DNA of 64,000 nt from Natronosalvus vescus (GCF_023973145.1 NZ_CP099546.1:62001-126000); one strand, 5' to 3'. Shown: positions 35,911 through 44,356, numbered from the stretch's first letter. Program-made: numbers and translations. The notes: generated by a model from the letters alone, not told the origin.

Positions 35911-37164
35911 TTATTGTCTCTCTTCTGCCTTTAAAAATAGTTCAAGTGATGCAAGTTGACGGATCACATCCGCATTATCGTCGCCGTTGTGATGTGATCT
36001 CCAAATGCCGTCAATTTCCAGCCATGATACCCGATCGCGTTTTCTCAGATCAGCTAACTGTTGACCGATGAGATCGCGTAGTTCTGCGGAACGTCGGAGC
36101 TCAACGTCCCAATCAAAATGATTCGTCACCCAGGTCGGTTCAGGACGGCCGATCGCCTTTAGAGACTTTTCTCGGAGCAAAAATGTGGCAAGCCGGACTT
36201 TTCGGTGATATTCGGAAGCATCTATTGGGAGGCCTGCTTTCGTTTCAGTTGGCACGCCATCGAATAACTCAGGGTATGTCTCAAGTGCGATTTCATGAAA
36301 CGCTCGGCGATTTCGGCGTTGTTCCCGAGGAAGCGAGAGCATGAATGACAGCCAGGGATCTTCTAGAAACGGTGTCTCAAATTGCCCCTTGAGCGTCGCT
36401 GGTTCTTCTATAAAATAGCGTTGACGAACACCGAAATCCAACTGCTCATCATAGCTCAAGACGTCACGTCCTACGGCCGGTTCATCTGGCAGGAGATGGT
36501 ATGGGTCGAATGAATCCGATGTCAGTTCTGGTAGCACAAGATTTTCCTCAACGAACTTATCAAGCGCAGTATCCCAAGACGCAGACTCGTTTTTCGGAAG
36601 CCGTGCTCCTGCTGAGGGATCCCCCATAAAACCAGACCAACAAATGGGATCATCGATATCGAGTCTTTCGAGGGCATATAGTATCGCAGCCACCGCTCGG
36701 AAAAGATGAGTGGGTCGTTTGTATGTACTCGCGACATTAATCATGCGATCGGAACTCCACGGAAAATGACTTGGACGGAGGTCGACTGCGTAATTTTCCA
36801 CACCTGCTATATCGGCCACATGCTGGCCGATTTCATAGTCACCTGTTCCAGGTGTCCCAAACGTGACGGTTATAATCTGATCTCGGTCAACGTTATCGAG
36901 GAGCCCTCCGAGAATAAGTCTGGAATCGAGTCCGCCGCTCAGGGGAAGTAGGTGTGTTGCAGTGCTTGAATGCTGATCGACAGAACGCTCAAAGGTCTCT
37001 TTGACAACTTCTCTCCCCCTCTTGACTGGATCATTAGTAGATGGATAATTGGCTTGAGCAGCTTCAAGAACGTTTTCTGGAAAATCTACTGTGGGTTCGG
37101 GGATATATCGATAACCAAGGAAAGCTTCAACTGATATGCGTTCATCAAACAGATTTGAATCCAT
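35911..37164 (-). CDS. Asparagine-synthase-like protein (PP-loop domain only)
   Basis: This 417-residue protein carries the PP-loop LLPLSGGLDSRLILGGLL near 73-90, TVTFGTPGTGDYEIG near 98-112 and a C-terminal FLEDPWLSFMLSLPREQRR block. This is the AsnB ATP-pyrophosphatase domain without the N-terminal glutaminase half. Such proteins occur in archaeal and bacterial glycan clusters, probably amidating a uronic acid or a peptide moiety, in line with the uronate-making dehydrogenases here. The upstream flank carries a decayed IS6 element only about 50 bases away. Confidence 0.8.
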   Translation of the reverse strand: MDSNLFDERISVEAFLGYRYIPEPTVDFPENVLEAAQANYPSTNDPVKRGREVVKETFERSVDQHSSTATHLLPLSGGLDSRLILGGLLDNVDRDQIITVTFGTPGTGDYEIGQHVADIAGVENYAVDLRPSHFPWSSDRMINVASTYKRPTHLFRAVAAILYALERLDIDDPICWSGFMGDPSAGARLPKNESASWDTALDKFVEENLVLPELTSDSFDPYHLLPDEPAVGRDVLSYDEQLDFGVRQRYFIEEPATLKGQFETPFLEDPWLSFMLSLPREQRRNRRAFHEIALETYPELFDGVPTETKAGLPIDASEYHRKVRLATFLLREKSLKAIGRPEPTWVTNHFDWDVELRRSAELRDLIGQQLADLRKRDRVSWLEIDGIWRSHHNGDDNADVIRQLASLELFLKAEERQ

Positions 37165-37211
37165 ACCAGAGTATCATATTGGGGAGCATAAAAGATTGTC
37201 CGCCGTTCATA

Positions 37212-37906
37212 GGCGGTGTTTAGTTTGAAGCTGAAGTGGTGAGGCGGTGGCAGCTTTTGGTGCGTCTGCCGAAAACTGCCAGCCTCAGAGGATCTAGTGG
37301 ATAGATCGACTTGGAGTTTGTGCAGCGAGAACGGACACCGCGCGAGCTAATGCCGCTCGGTATTCGCCCCCACTTGGCCTATTTATAACTTCCGAATACA
37401 GTTCGGAAATTCGAGAGATACGGTGTCGAACGGAGTCGAAAAGCGGTTCATGACTGTGTTCACAAGGCCGATCTTGCGCCGAAGACGGTGGCAGTCTGAA
37501 GCACGTTGCACTCGACGAAACCGTGATCTGGATCGATGGTCAGAATACTAGTTGTACGTAGCGGCCCACCCGGTGACCAACCGATCCGTGTACATTCGGC
37601 TGTACTCAGCTCGAACGACCACTCATTCGAGATATTTCTTGCGGGATCCATGGAGAAACACGATGTCGAAGACGCCGAATTCTTGATTAATTCGGCCGCC
37701 TAGCTGAAAGCTGCACTTCATCGTCGTGGCCTCGAGTTTCGGTACGAACGTCACGGTGATCGCAACAGCATCGAATGTGTATACAGAGAGGTAAAACGTC
37801 GAACGTCTATATTTTCAAACCCGTTCAGCCACGTCGATCCAGAGACGGCTAATTCGTAACCCCGAGCATCCGCTCACTGGCAAAATGAGACAAACTAAAC
37901 ACGACC
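37212..37906 (+). mobile_element. Decayed IS6-family insertion sequence
   Basis: Near-perfect terminal inverted repeats (GTGTTTAGTTTG at about 37216-37227 and its complement at 37891-37902) bound about 695 bases. Inside, a plus-strand transposase is recognisable but broken by stops and shifts: LEFVQRERTPRELMPLGIRP at about 37315, HVALDETVIWIDGQ at about 37500, and LHRRGLEFRYERHGDRNSI, then YREVKRRTS at about 37715-37810. This is the short IS6 DDE transposase of haloarchaea. Confidence 0.75.
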
Positions 37907-38230
37907 CTGAGGGAGTACCTAACGCGCATACAATTCGATGTCCACACCTATGGACGAGCACTCAAATACTGAGAGATCAACAATACAATGCTTCTTGCGG
38001 TTGCGCTCAGCGTCCTTGACTAGCTATACCCTATTGGTGACCGACACGTTACCACCGACGGTCACCAGCCGTATTTGACGAGCATACTCGCATTTCCTGA
38101 GTGTTACTCTCACTGCTTCCCACTCCCGCTGATCCGTCGACTAGGAGTTACCGGTCGTATCGAATGGATCGACATCACCCGGCGTTTCGGCATCGTATCG
38201 ATTCTGGTACGTTCGGATTGGTCGACCAAC
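37907..38230. other. Non-coding stretch between IS6 remnant and HTH fragment
   Basis: Both strands are interrupted and no motif is recognised. A GTGACC/GGTCAC inverted repeat at about 38036-38067 (GGTGACCG and CGGTCACC) is the only structure I see. The stretch is probably residue of old insertions. Confidence 0.25.
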
Positions 38231-38542
38231 TCACACCTGTTTTTCGAGGTCGTCGAACGACTGCTTACGCGCTAACTCGGTGATCGTATCCCATTCGAAG
38301 TAGCCGTCATTGCGTTCATAGACAGGCGGACTGCCTCCCTGTTCGAGGACGACCCCTAGACTGGTGAACGATCGAAGGTACTCTCGTGTGGTGACCGGAT
38401 CACAGTCAGCGTGCTCGGCGAGGGTGGCCACCGTGAACGGTTTGTCTGCCTGAGCGATTGCGTCGTACAGCTGCCTTTCGACGGATCCCTTGGGAAACGG
38501 GTTTTCGACCGACAACGGGCTGGTGTCCGGGCTCTGACTCAT
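38231..38542 (-). CDS. Short winged-helix protein, truncated relative of the HTH at 56456-56983
   Basis: This 103-residue protein contains the winged-helix core AEHADCDPVTTREYLRSFTSLGVV and PVYERNDGYFEWDTI. It is clearly related to the gene at 56456-56983 (KETAREYLRWFTEIGML and FSRNESYFEWRRI) and less closely to that at 45298. Those relatives continue about 75-85 residues further with a helical tail; this one stops after SFDDLEKQV. It is either a short paralogue or a 3'-truncated copy left by the insertions to its left. Confidence 0.6.
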   Translation of the reverse strand: MSQSPDTSPLSVENPFPKGSVERQLYDAIAQADKPFTVATLAEHADCDPVTTREYLRSFTSLGVVLEQGGSPPVYERNDGYFEWDTITELARKQSFDDLEKQV

Positions 38543-38653
38543 TGTGAGTCAAAGGAGCTAGACTCTGAATAACTCTTTGCCAATAGACTTATGGCTCGTC
38601 TCTCACATCAAGGACGCTACATTGGTGATCGCCCACCGGGTAATACACTATGC

Positions 38654-39589
38654 GGGCCGTGTTTAGACGCCGGACACACGCCGTTTTCACCGGGAGTATG
38701 AGTGGATGAGTCTGGAAGCGGCGAGTATGGCCTCTGAACTCGCCCGGTTTACCGACCGATGTGTCGATTTGTCCCAGGATGCAGTCATTGGCGAGCCAGC
38801 CCCGGCGGTCAAGAAGGGTGACGGCGGCTATGCTGACTGGGTGATCGTCTCGGTTCACTGCCTCCGCGAGTACCTGAACCAGCCCTACCGCCGGTTGCTC
38901 GATATCCTACACGAGATGCCCGGAATTACGGCCAAACTCGGCCTTACGGTGGATCAGCTTCCGGATTTTACTACCGTCTGCACCCGGAAACAAGACCTTG
39001 AAATGCGGATCTGGCGAGTGTTGCTCCGGCTGTCGGTCTCTCTGCACGACCTCGGCGACGTGCAAGCGATTGACGCTACGGGCTTCAAACGCCATCAGGC
39101 CAGCCTTCACTACGTTCTCCGGGTCGGCTACAACTTTGATGATATCAAGACGACGGCGCTCGTCGATTGTGACACCAGCGCCATCCTCGACATTCACTGC
39201 TCGATGAAACAGCCTCACGACACCCAGGTTGGGCGGCAGGTACTTACGAGAAATCTGGCACAGCTGACCACGATCACCGCCGACAAAAGCTACGACTGGG
39301 ACGCGCTCCGGCACGAACTCAGGGATGCTGGCATCCGCCCGGTAATCAAACATCGTGAATTCTACGCACTAGACAAAGCGCACAACGCTCGCCACGATGA
39401 GAACGTCTATCACCGCCGGTCGATCGTCGAGGCGATCTTCTTCGCGTTGAAACATCGGTTCGGCGAGACGTTGCGGGCCAGAACGTGGTTTGGCCAGTTC
39501 AGAGAACTCGTCCTAAAAGCCGCCGTCAGAAACGTCGAACAAGCCGTGAGGCGCTAACGCCACTGATCTCATGCGTCTAAACAAGCCCC
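38654..39589 (+). mobile_element. Intact IS5-family insertion sequence
   Basis: A 936-bp element with 17-bp imperfect terminal inverted repeats (GGGCCGTGTTTAGACGC against the complement of GCGTCTAAACAAGCCCC, two mismatches) is flanked by a perfect direct repeat ACTATGC at 38647-38653 and 39590-39596. It carries one intact transposase. The intact ends, target duplication and open frame point to recent insertion into intergenic DNA. Confidence 0.88.
38706..39557 (+). CDS. IS5-family transposase (intact)
   Basis: This 283-residue DDE transposase has DGGYADWVIVSVHCLREYLN near 38-57, AIDATGFKRHQASLHYVLR near 120-138 (first catalytic Asp), ITADKSYDWDALRHELRDAG near 196-215 (second Asp) and YHRRSIVEAIFFALKHRFGE near 238-257 (catalytic Glu). 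It fills the 936-bp element. It is related to, but not identical with, the decayed IS5 copy at 31195-32062. Confidence 0.93.
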   Translation: MSLEAASMASELARFTDRCVDLSQDAVIGEPAPAVKKGDGGYADWVIVSVHCLREYLNQPYRRLLDILHEMPGITAKLGLTVDQLPDFTTVCTRKQDLEMRIWRVLLRLSVSLHDLGDVQAIDATGFKRHQASLHYVLRVGYNFDDIKTTALVDCDTSAILDIHCSMKQPHDTQVGRQVLTRNLAQLTTITADKSYDWDALRHELRDAGIRPVIKHREFYALDKAHNARHDENVYHRRSIVEAIFFALKHRFGETLRARTWFGQFRELVLKAAVRNVEQAVRR

Positions 39590-39679
39590 ACTATGCGCAA
39601 CGTCGTCTCACGGTGTTTACCCAGCCCTTGTCCAACGGCAGCCGGATTCAGATTGGGCAGACCTGAGCTACCCCAACAG

Positions 39680-40678
39680 TTAGTCCGACGTGCTCGAGGC
39701 CGAGTTAGGAACCCCAACTGCCGACTGACTCCCGGTTCGATCACGATACGTTCCCAGTGCCCCATACAGGCCGATTTCCTCACCGAGGGGCGAGAGGGCA
39801 AACGTTGGACGTTCCACGAAACAGAACTCCTCGAGGTGGCACTCGATCCCCTCGAGTATCCATTCCTCATTATTAAGCGCGACGCCACCCCCTAAAGTCA
39901 CCAGCCCCGGGTTAAACGCGTTACAGAGCGCGCCGACGCCAGCAGCGTTGTACCGACTAATCTGCTCTAAACACGCTTGGGCAAAATTATCACCTGCCTG
40001 GGCGGCCTCGAAGACAGCTGGCGCGGTGAACCCCTCCTCGTTGGCCACCGTTCGGGTGAACGCACTCTCACTCCCATCCCATTCTTCATCGGTCTCGAGC
40101 CGGTGAGCCACGTACCGCGGAATCCCCCGGCCCGAACAAAACGCCTCCCAGGCTCCGGTGACCCCGGTACTCGAGAGGTCGCTGTCCGGGGCTACCGACA
40201 GCAGGCCGAACTCCCCGGCCTGGGCCGACTCGCCCCGAAGGGGATGGCCGCGATCGACGACGCCCCCACCGATCCCCGTTCCGAAGGTGAGGTGGATCAG
40301 CGAGTCGTGATCCTCCCGTCGTCCGAAATACCACTCGCCGAGGGCCGAGGCCGTACAGTCGTTCTCGAGGTAGACCGGCAGGTCGAAGGCGTCCTCGATC
40401 GGCGTCTGCAGGTCGATCTGTTCGATCAGGTCGCCCTCGGGCGTATCGAATTTTCGAATGTGGCCCGCTTCAGCGTCCACCAGCCCCGGTGCAGAGATGG
40501 CAACCGCATCGAGCGGTCTGTGCGACTGCAACTCCTCAAGGCGCTCAAGGAGTTGGGTCTCGAGTCGGTGGGCCTGGGTTGGTTCGGTCGAGACGTCAGT
40601 TACAAAATCGCCATTCGGTGTGCCGATAGTAGAGTGGAAATTGGTGCTGCCAATCCCGAAGAGAGCCACGAAAGCCAT
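39680..40678 (-). CDS. ROK-family sugar kinase
   Basis: The ATG at 40678 gives 332 residues starting MAFVALFGIGSTNFHS. The ROK features are an N-terminal nucleotide-binding GIGSTN segment (an unusual replacement of the common DxGGT), VAISAPGLVD, YLENDCTASALGEWYFG with the catalytic Asp, and HLTFGTGIGGGVVDRG. The usual ROK zinc-binding Cys cluster is not evident. It probably phosphorylates glucose, ManNAc or a related sugar to feed the glycan cluster. It is monocistronic. Confidence 0.8.
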   Translation of the reverse strand: MAFVALFGIGSTNFHSTIGTPNGDFVTDVSTEPTQAHRLETQLLERLEELQSHRPLDAVAISAPGLVDAEAGHIRKFDTPEGDLIEQIDLQTPIEDAFDLPVYLENDCTASALGEWYFGRREDHDSLIHLTFGTGIGGGVVDRGHPLRGESAQAGEFGLLSVAPDSDLSSTGVTGAWEAFCSGRGIPRYVAHRLETDEEWDGSESAFTRTVANEEGFTAPAVFEAAQAGDNFAQACLEQISRYNAAGVGALCNAFNPGLVTLGGGVALNNEEWILEGIECHLEEFCFVERPTFALSPLGEEIGLYGALGTYRDRTGSQSAVGVPNSASSTSD

Positions 40679-40817
40679 ACGGGATACACCCGAATCTGGC
40701 ATAAAGTTATTTTGGTTGATATAGATTGCACGACGAGCAACTATTGAATGCGAGAATGTCCCGTCACTTTCGATCAAGAAGAACAACGAGATCCTGCCAT
40801 CAATCCCAAGGATTGGG

Positions 40818-41480
40818 TCATTCTGAACGCTGCTTGAGATGCTTCTGTGCCTCGGCGAACATTCCCGGCCACGGATCTGGTGCGGTCTCGAACGTCGCTA
40901 CTCGCTCTCTATATTTCTCCATCCACGTCGCAGCCTCGCCACGCAGTCGTAATATGTCTCGAGACTCGATGCCACAGTCTTGTAATTGCACTTCCGGAGG
41001 TAGTCCTTCCAGCGATTGATGGCACGCCTCACAGACCGACAGGAGATTCTGTGGGTCGTGGGGATCTTCCGCCTTCGCTTCGGGAATAATATGGTGGACG
41101 TGCAATGCCCGTCCATCTGATGTCTTCTCCCGTCCGCAACGAACACACGCACCGTCCCTAATGCGAACGGCCATGGCAATCCACCGAAATTCGCGTCCAC
41201 GTGACGTCCCACCCTTGTAGTTTGGATGGCGCTCTCCGGTTTGCAAGTACGTCGTCCAGGCCACACCGCATGACCGAGTGCAGTAGTGATTCCGGTCTGC
41301 CTTCCACTCGCGGACGTCCATCGGTGTGCCACACCAGTTACACCGGACAGTCACTGTTGTCTCCTTCTCGTGTGCGGCTGCCATGTGCACACGGAGTCCC
41401 TTACTACCCTGGAAATCATCGCCACAATGTGGGCACGTCTTCTGATTGGTAGTCGACCTACTCTTTTTGTTTACTGTCAT
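40818..41480 (-). CDS. HNH endonuclease with N-terminal zinc fingers
   Basis: This 220-residue protein has a C2H2-like finger (TCPHCGDDFQGSKGLRVHM near 14-33), a second Cys-rich knuckle (CNWCGTPMDV then HYCTRSCG), and an HNH core near 111-160: CVRCGREKTSDGRALHVHHI, then NLLSVCEACHQSLE. This is the plan of free-standing HNH homing or phage nucleases, which cut DNA through a beta-beta-alpha metal site. Its start overlaps the 3' end of a 51-residue gene upstream. No host intron or intein is visible, so it may be a solitary homing nuclease or part of a mobile element. Confidence 0.85.
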   Translation of the reverse strand: MTVNKKSRSTTNQKTCPHCGDDFQGSKGLRVHMAAAHEKETTVTVRCNWCGTPMDVREWKADRNHYCTRSCGVAWTTYLQTGERHPNYKGGTSRGREFRWIAMAVRIRDGACVRCGREKTSDGRALHVHHIIPEAKAEDPHDPQNLLSVCEACHQSLEGLPPEVQLQDCGIESRDILRLRGEAATWMEKYRERVATFETAPDPWPGMFAEAQKHLKQRSE

Positions 41481-41613
41481 CTTCGATTACTCGTCCATCC
41501 GTATCTGCCTCGATCAACTCGATGAGTCGTTGTTCGAGGCTTTTCGTCCGTGGAACTGTCTCTTTCCACGCGTTCCACGTCTCGTCGTCGACCTGAAATT
41601 GATATTTGACCAT
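41458..41613 (-). CDS. Short protein (51 aa) upstream of and overlapping the HNH gene
   Basis: The ATG at 41613 opens MVKYQFQVDDETWNAWKETV, followed by RTKSLEQRLIELIEA and an acidic tail. The strand-helix-helix look (YQFQVDDETWNAW, then a helix with EQRLIELIEA) suggests a ribbon-helix-helix DNA-binding protein. Its last 23 bases overlap the HNH reading frame, so the two are coupled. Overlapping palindromes at 41688-41709 lie upstream and could be its operator. Confidence 0.6.
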   Translation of the reverse strand: MVKYQFQVDDETWNAWKETVPRTKSLEQRLIELIEADTDGRVIEDDSKQKE

Positions 41614-41687
41614 GCATCCGTTTCGACAGGTTACGCCATTAGCGTTTCTTACTGTGTGTCTGGAATACTTATACTTTGTTAGTCTAA

Positions 41688-41709
41688 CTAAGACTTAGTA
41701 AGTACTAAG
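41688..41709. promoter_or_regulatory. Overlapping palindromes between divergent operons
   Basis: CTAAG-A-CTTAG (41688-41698) overlaps CTTAGTA-AG-TACTAAG (41694-41709). They lie between the minus-strand RHH-like/HNH pair and the plus-strand operon starting at 41804, beside an AT-rich TATA-like stretch (about 41660-41680). This is the layout expected of an operator for a small dimeric repressor. The link to the 51-residue protein is inference. Confidence 0.4.
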
Positions 41710-41803
41710 CTGCTAGCGATCAGAGGTAGAACTATAGGCACAAGCGGCCGTAAGATCTCGGCCCGATGCTGGAACATCGAGCCTTGTGCCTTGGGATAAG
41801 GCA

Positions 41804-42157
41804 ATGACGACTACAACGACCACGCACGAAACCGTTTCGGCTGAACCACGAACGAACACCATCCTCGAGCGCCCGGGCTCCCATTACACCTACCTCGGCG
41901 AGGACACCGAAGGCGGGCATCACCATCTCAACGAGGAAACGGACACGATCTACGTCACCGACCACCCACCGGAACGCTACCTCCCCACCAACGCCGCAAT
42001 CTACTGGTTCCGCATCCATGGAGCCCTCGAGCACGTCGAACCCCTCTCCTCACGCTTGGTGCGCGAGTGGGTGGCCTACGTCGACCACGTCCGCGGGTGG
42101 ACGACTCCACCGCTGCTGATCAACGCCACGTTCCTCCAGGGAGGGTTCAACCGATGA
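41804..42157 (+). CDS. Conserved accessory protein, first gene of a four-gene operon
   Basis: The ATG at 41804 gives 117 residues: a Thr-rich start, an LERPGSHYTYLGEDTEGGHH segment and a C-terminal RLVREWVAYVDHVRGW helix. No catalytic motif or membrane segment is present and I do not recognise the family. Its TGA overlaps the next ATG, and four such tightly packed genes lead to the 295-residue protein whose 3' end recurs downstream. This fits an integrated plasmid or provirus operon. Confidence 0.65.
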   Translation: MTTTTTTHETVSAEPRTNTILERPGSHYTYLGEDTEGGHHHLNEETDTIYVTDHPPERYLPTNAAIYWFRIHGALEHVEPLSSRLVREWVAYVDHVRGWTTPPLLINATFLQGGFNR

Positions 42158-42273
42158 CGCCCATCCACATCACCGACGACGGCACCCGACTCGTCCTCGA
42201 GCTCGAGCAGCCCATTACACCCGGTGACCTCGAGCGCGCCTACTGCACCCTGCTCGAGGAGGTGGCGCGATGA
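42154..42273 (+). CDS. Tiny coupled protein (39 aa)
   Basis: The ATG at 42154 overlaps the stop of the preceding gene and its own TGA overlaps the ATG at 42270. The product, MTPIHITDDGTRLVLELEQP followed by a short helix, is acidic. Coupling on both sides and biased haloarchaeal codon use support it as real; no function is known. Confidence 0.5.
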   Translation: MTPIHITDDGTRLVLELEQPITPGDLERAYCTLLEEVAR

Positions 42274-42485
42274 TCACACTCGAGTGGACGCCTCTTGAGG
42301 GCCGCCCCCGAAAAGTGGTGTTCGACTCCCAGCCTGAGGGCGCGTGTGCCTGGCTCCGGTGTGAGTACGAACGCCGAAACGGCAGGTGGCGCCTGTGTGG
42401 CTGTGAGCCCCTCGCGTCGCTCACGCTCGAGCAGGCGGGCACCGACACGGATCTGACGACCCACCGGGGTGAGGGCGATGTCTGA
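42270..42485 (+). CDS. Small protein with Cys pair (71 aa)
   Basis: This 71-residue protein reads RPRKVVFDSQPEGACAWLRC, then EYERRNGRWRLCGCEPLA. Four Cys residues could bind zinc, though the spacing is irregular. It overlaps the previous gene by four bases and the next gene (ATG at 42478) by eight bases. The family is unknown; the role is probably linked to the 295-residue protein encoded next. Confidence 0.5.
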   Translation: MITLEWTPLEGRPRKVVFDSQPEGACAWLRCEYERRNGRWRLCGCEPLASLTLEQAGTDTDLTTHRGEGDV

Positions 42486-43365
42486 GGCGCTCACGGCCAT
42501 CTGTGACCGACTCGAGACGCTCGAGAACCAGAACCACCGACTCACCGACCGCGTCGACGACCTCGAACGCGATCTCGAGCAGACCCAGACGAAACTCGAC
42601 CAGACACAAACCGATCTCGAGGCACTCGAATTGGAGAACGAACAGCTTCGCAATCGCCTCGAGAGCCACCAGACCGACCTCACCCAGACCACGGCCCTCA
42701 CCGAGGCCACCCGCAAACGCACGGGCGCCAACAAAACCCGCCTCGCGGAACTCCAGGCGCGCGAACTCGAGAAGGGTGCGCACCTGCTCGCCGACGGTGT
42801 CGACCCCGATGAGATCGATATCGTGGGTGACCACCTCGAGCGATTCACCAAGGACGATGGGCAGACCTACGTTCGCCTACCCGATCATGACGACCCGCTC
42901 GAGCGCGGTGGCTCGCCGACGCTCACCCACGGCGATCTCCTCCCGATCCAGCAACTCGCTCGGATGGACGACGACATGCTCCGATCCACCACGAACGCCC
43001 TGCCCACCAGACTCGCTGCCACGCTGTGGAACGCACGGGTGGACTCGAGTGTGGGTGACAACCCGTGGCAATCGGGCTGCAAGGGTATCAAGGAGTACGT
43101 GAAAGCCAGTGACCTCAAACATTGGATCCGCCGCCAAGAGCGCGGTGTCAGTGACGCGTATGCAAAGAAGCTCGTCTCGAGAACCATCGATGCCCTCCTC
43201 GACCTCTCACACAATCGAGTGGCCGTCCGGAAACGCACCGAACGAAAGAACGGCCTCGAGTACACTGAACGTCGACTGATCATCCCGATAGATGCAGCAA
43301 TCCCTGGTGAGACAGGCACCTCGAGTGAGTCCACACCACCGGAGACAGCTGACGTCCTCGGGTAA
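42478..43365 (+). CDS. Coiled-coil plus winged-helix-like protein; parent copy of the repeated gene tail
   Basis: This is a 295-residue protein. Residues 1-100 are a strong coiled coil rich in Leu/Glu/Gln (LENQNHRLTDRVDDLERDLE). Residues about 110-290 are globular, with GDLLPIQQLARMDDDMLRST, LAATLWNARVDSSVGDNPW and KGIKEYVKASDLKHWIRRQE. A basic KKLVSRTIDALLDLSHNRV, then RKRTERKNGLEYTERRLII segment looks like a DNA-binding winged helix. It is the only complete copy. Its 3' end and/or flanking sequence recurs at about 44.39-45.12, 47.48-47.74, 48.85-49.08, 50.26-50.35 and 50.88-51.0 kb. A plasmid maintenance or replication-accessory role is plausible but unproven. Confidence 0.75.
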   Translation: MSEALTAICDRLETLENQNHRLTDRVDDLERDLEQTQTKLDQTQTDLEALELENEQLRNRLESHQTDLTQTTALTEATRKRTGANKTRLAELQARELEKGAHLLADGVDPDEIDIVGDHLERFTKDDGQTYVRLPDHDDPLERGGSPTLTHGDLLPIQQLARMDDDMLRSTTNALPTRLAATLWNARVDSSVGDNPWQSGCKGIKEYVKASDLKHWIRRQERGVSDAYAKKLVSRTIDALLDLSHNRVAVRKRTERKNGLEYTERRLIIPIDAAIPGETGTSSESTPPETADVLG

Positions 43366-43560
43366 CCATGGACATCCTCGAATAACCTCCCTCGAGAGAG
43401 GCCTTACATCTCACACAAATACCTGAACCACGCGCTGGGACGGTCTGTTAGTGGGTTGGTTACTGGACAGTGGGTCGCTCGAGCTGTCCTCGGCAGTCAC
43501 ACAACGAGACACCACCACAGCGGTCACCGAAGACGACGACTGTCCACGGTGAACCACTCC
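43366..43560. repeat. 3' flank of the repeated gene, copy 1
   Basis: Non-coding DNA after the parent gene contains CCATGGACA at the stop, TCGAGAGAGGCC, GGTCTGTTAGTGGGTTGGTT, ACAGTGGGTCGCTCGAGC and CACCGAAGACGACGACTGTC. The same ordered landmarks recur after copies 2 and 3, so the flank was copied together with the gene tail. Confidence 0.8.
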
Positions 43561-43662
43561 ACAGCAATTCCCAGTCGAGTACAGAGAGAGAGAATATGAC
43601 GAGTCTCAATCACAGGGATCCGTCAGTTTCCTGAACGCTCACCGGTGGGTTCAAGACGCTGC

Positions 43663-43677
43663 GTAAGGAACCCTTAC
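43663..43677. promoter_or_regulatory. Inverted repeat at the antitoxin start
   Basis: A perfect GTAAGG-AAC-CCTTAC inverted repeat ends five bases before the ATG of the AbrB-type antitoxin. AbrB/MazE-fold antitoxins commonly bind such sites to repress their own operon, so this is a candidate operator. Confidence 0.4.
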
Positions 43678-43682
43678 ATAGA

Positions 43683-43943
43683 ATGAGTACCGATCCCGAA
43701 GTAACGACGGTCACCTCGAAGGGGCAGATCACGATTCCAAGTCGGCTTCGTGAGCAGTTCGGCCTCGAAAAGGGAACGAAACTGATGGTCGTACCGACGG
43801 AGTACGGCCTCGTCTTAAAAAAGATTGATCTTCCATCGGTCGAAGAGTTCCAGAAACGCGTCGAACAACGTGAGAAAAACGTTGAGCTCTCGATGGACGA
43901 GGTCAGCCGACTGGTACACGACGCACGAGGCGCTGATGAATGA
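43683..43943 (+). CDS. AbrB/MazE-fold antitoxin (VapB-like)
   Basis: This 86-residue protein has the swapped-hairpin AbrB core VTTVTSKGQITIPSRLREQF, then EKGTKLMVVPTEYGLVLKKI, followed by an acidic helix (EEFQKRVEQREKNVELSMDE) that would wrap the toxin. It neutralises and co-represses with the PIN toxin, whose ATG overlaps its stop by four bases. A palindrome lies directly upstream. Confidence 0.88.
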   Translation: MSTDPEVTTVTSKGQITIPSRLREQFGLEKGTKLMVVPTEYGLVLKKIDLPSVEEFQKRVEQREKNVELSMDEVSRLVHDARGADE

Positions 43944-44356
43944 GAGCTGTTCTTGATACAAACGTTCTCATCTCCTCCGTCATTTCGACCGGCACTCCTC
44001 ACGAGGTGGTTGTCGCAGGGTTCAACGGTGAGTATCAGATTGTCGTGTCTGTCGCCACGTTGATGGAGTTTCGGGAGACGCTCCTAAAATATCCAGATCG
44101 GTTCCAGATGGAGAGAGAAGACGTCCAGAAGGAAGTGGAGACCATCCGGTACTTTGCAGAGTTTGTGGAGCCAAACGAAGAAATCACAGCAGTGGTGGAT
44201 GATCCTGATGACGATAAATTCTTGGAGGCGGCTATTGCGGGGAACGTGGATTACCTCGTTTCCGGCGACAAACATTTGTTGACTCTCGAGTCGTTCCGAG
44301 GAATCGAGATTGTCACCCCACGAGCGTTCTACACACTCCTTTCGGAGGATACCTGA
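43940..44356 (+). CDS. PIN-domain toxin (COG1569-like VapC)
   Basis: This 138-residue PIN ribonuclease has the first acidic residue in AVLDTNVLISSVI (near 4-16), ELMEFRE-like VATLMEFRETLLKY near 38-51, and the DDPDDDKFLEAAIAGNVDYL, then VSGDKHLL block (near 88-115) typical of the COG1569 subgroup. PIN toxins cleave RNA. It is translationally coupled to the AbrB-type antitoxin. All acidic residues are present, so it should be active. Confidence 0.88.
   Translation: MRAVLDTNVLISSVISTGTPHEVVVAGFNGEYQIVVSVATLMEFRETLLKYPDRFQMEREDVQKEVETIRYFAEFVEPNEEITAVVDDPDDDKFLEAAIAGNVDYLVSGDKHLLTLESFRGIEIVTPRAFYTLLSEDT

Noticed and set aside
42503-43102. Overlapping 199-codon plus-strand frame inside the 295-aa gene
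   Set aside because: Arg/Ser/Pro-rich out-of-frame translation of the real coiled-coil gene.
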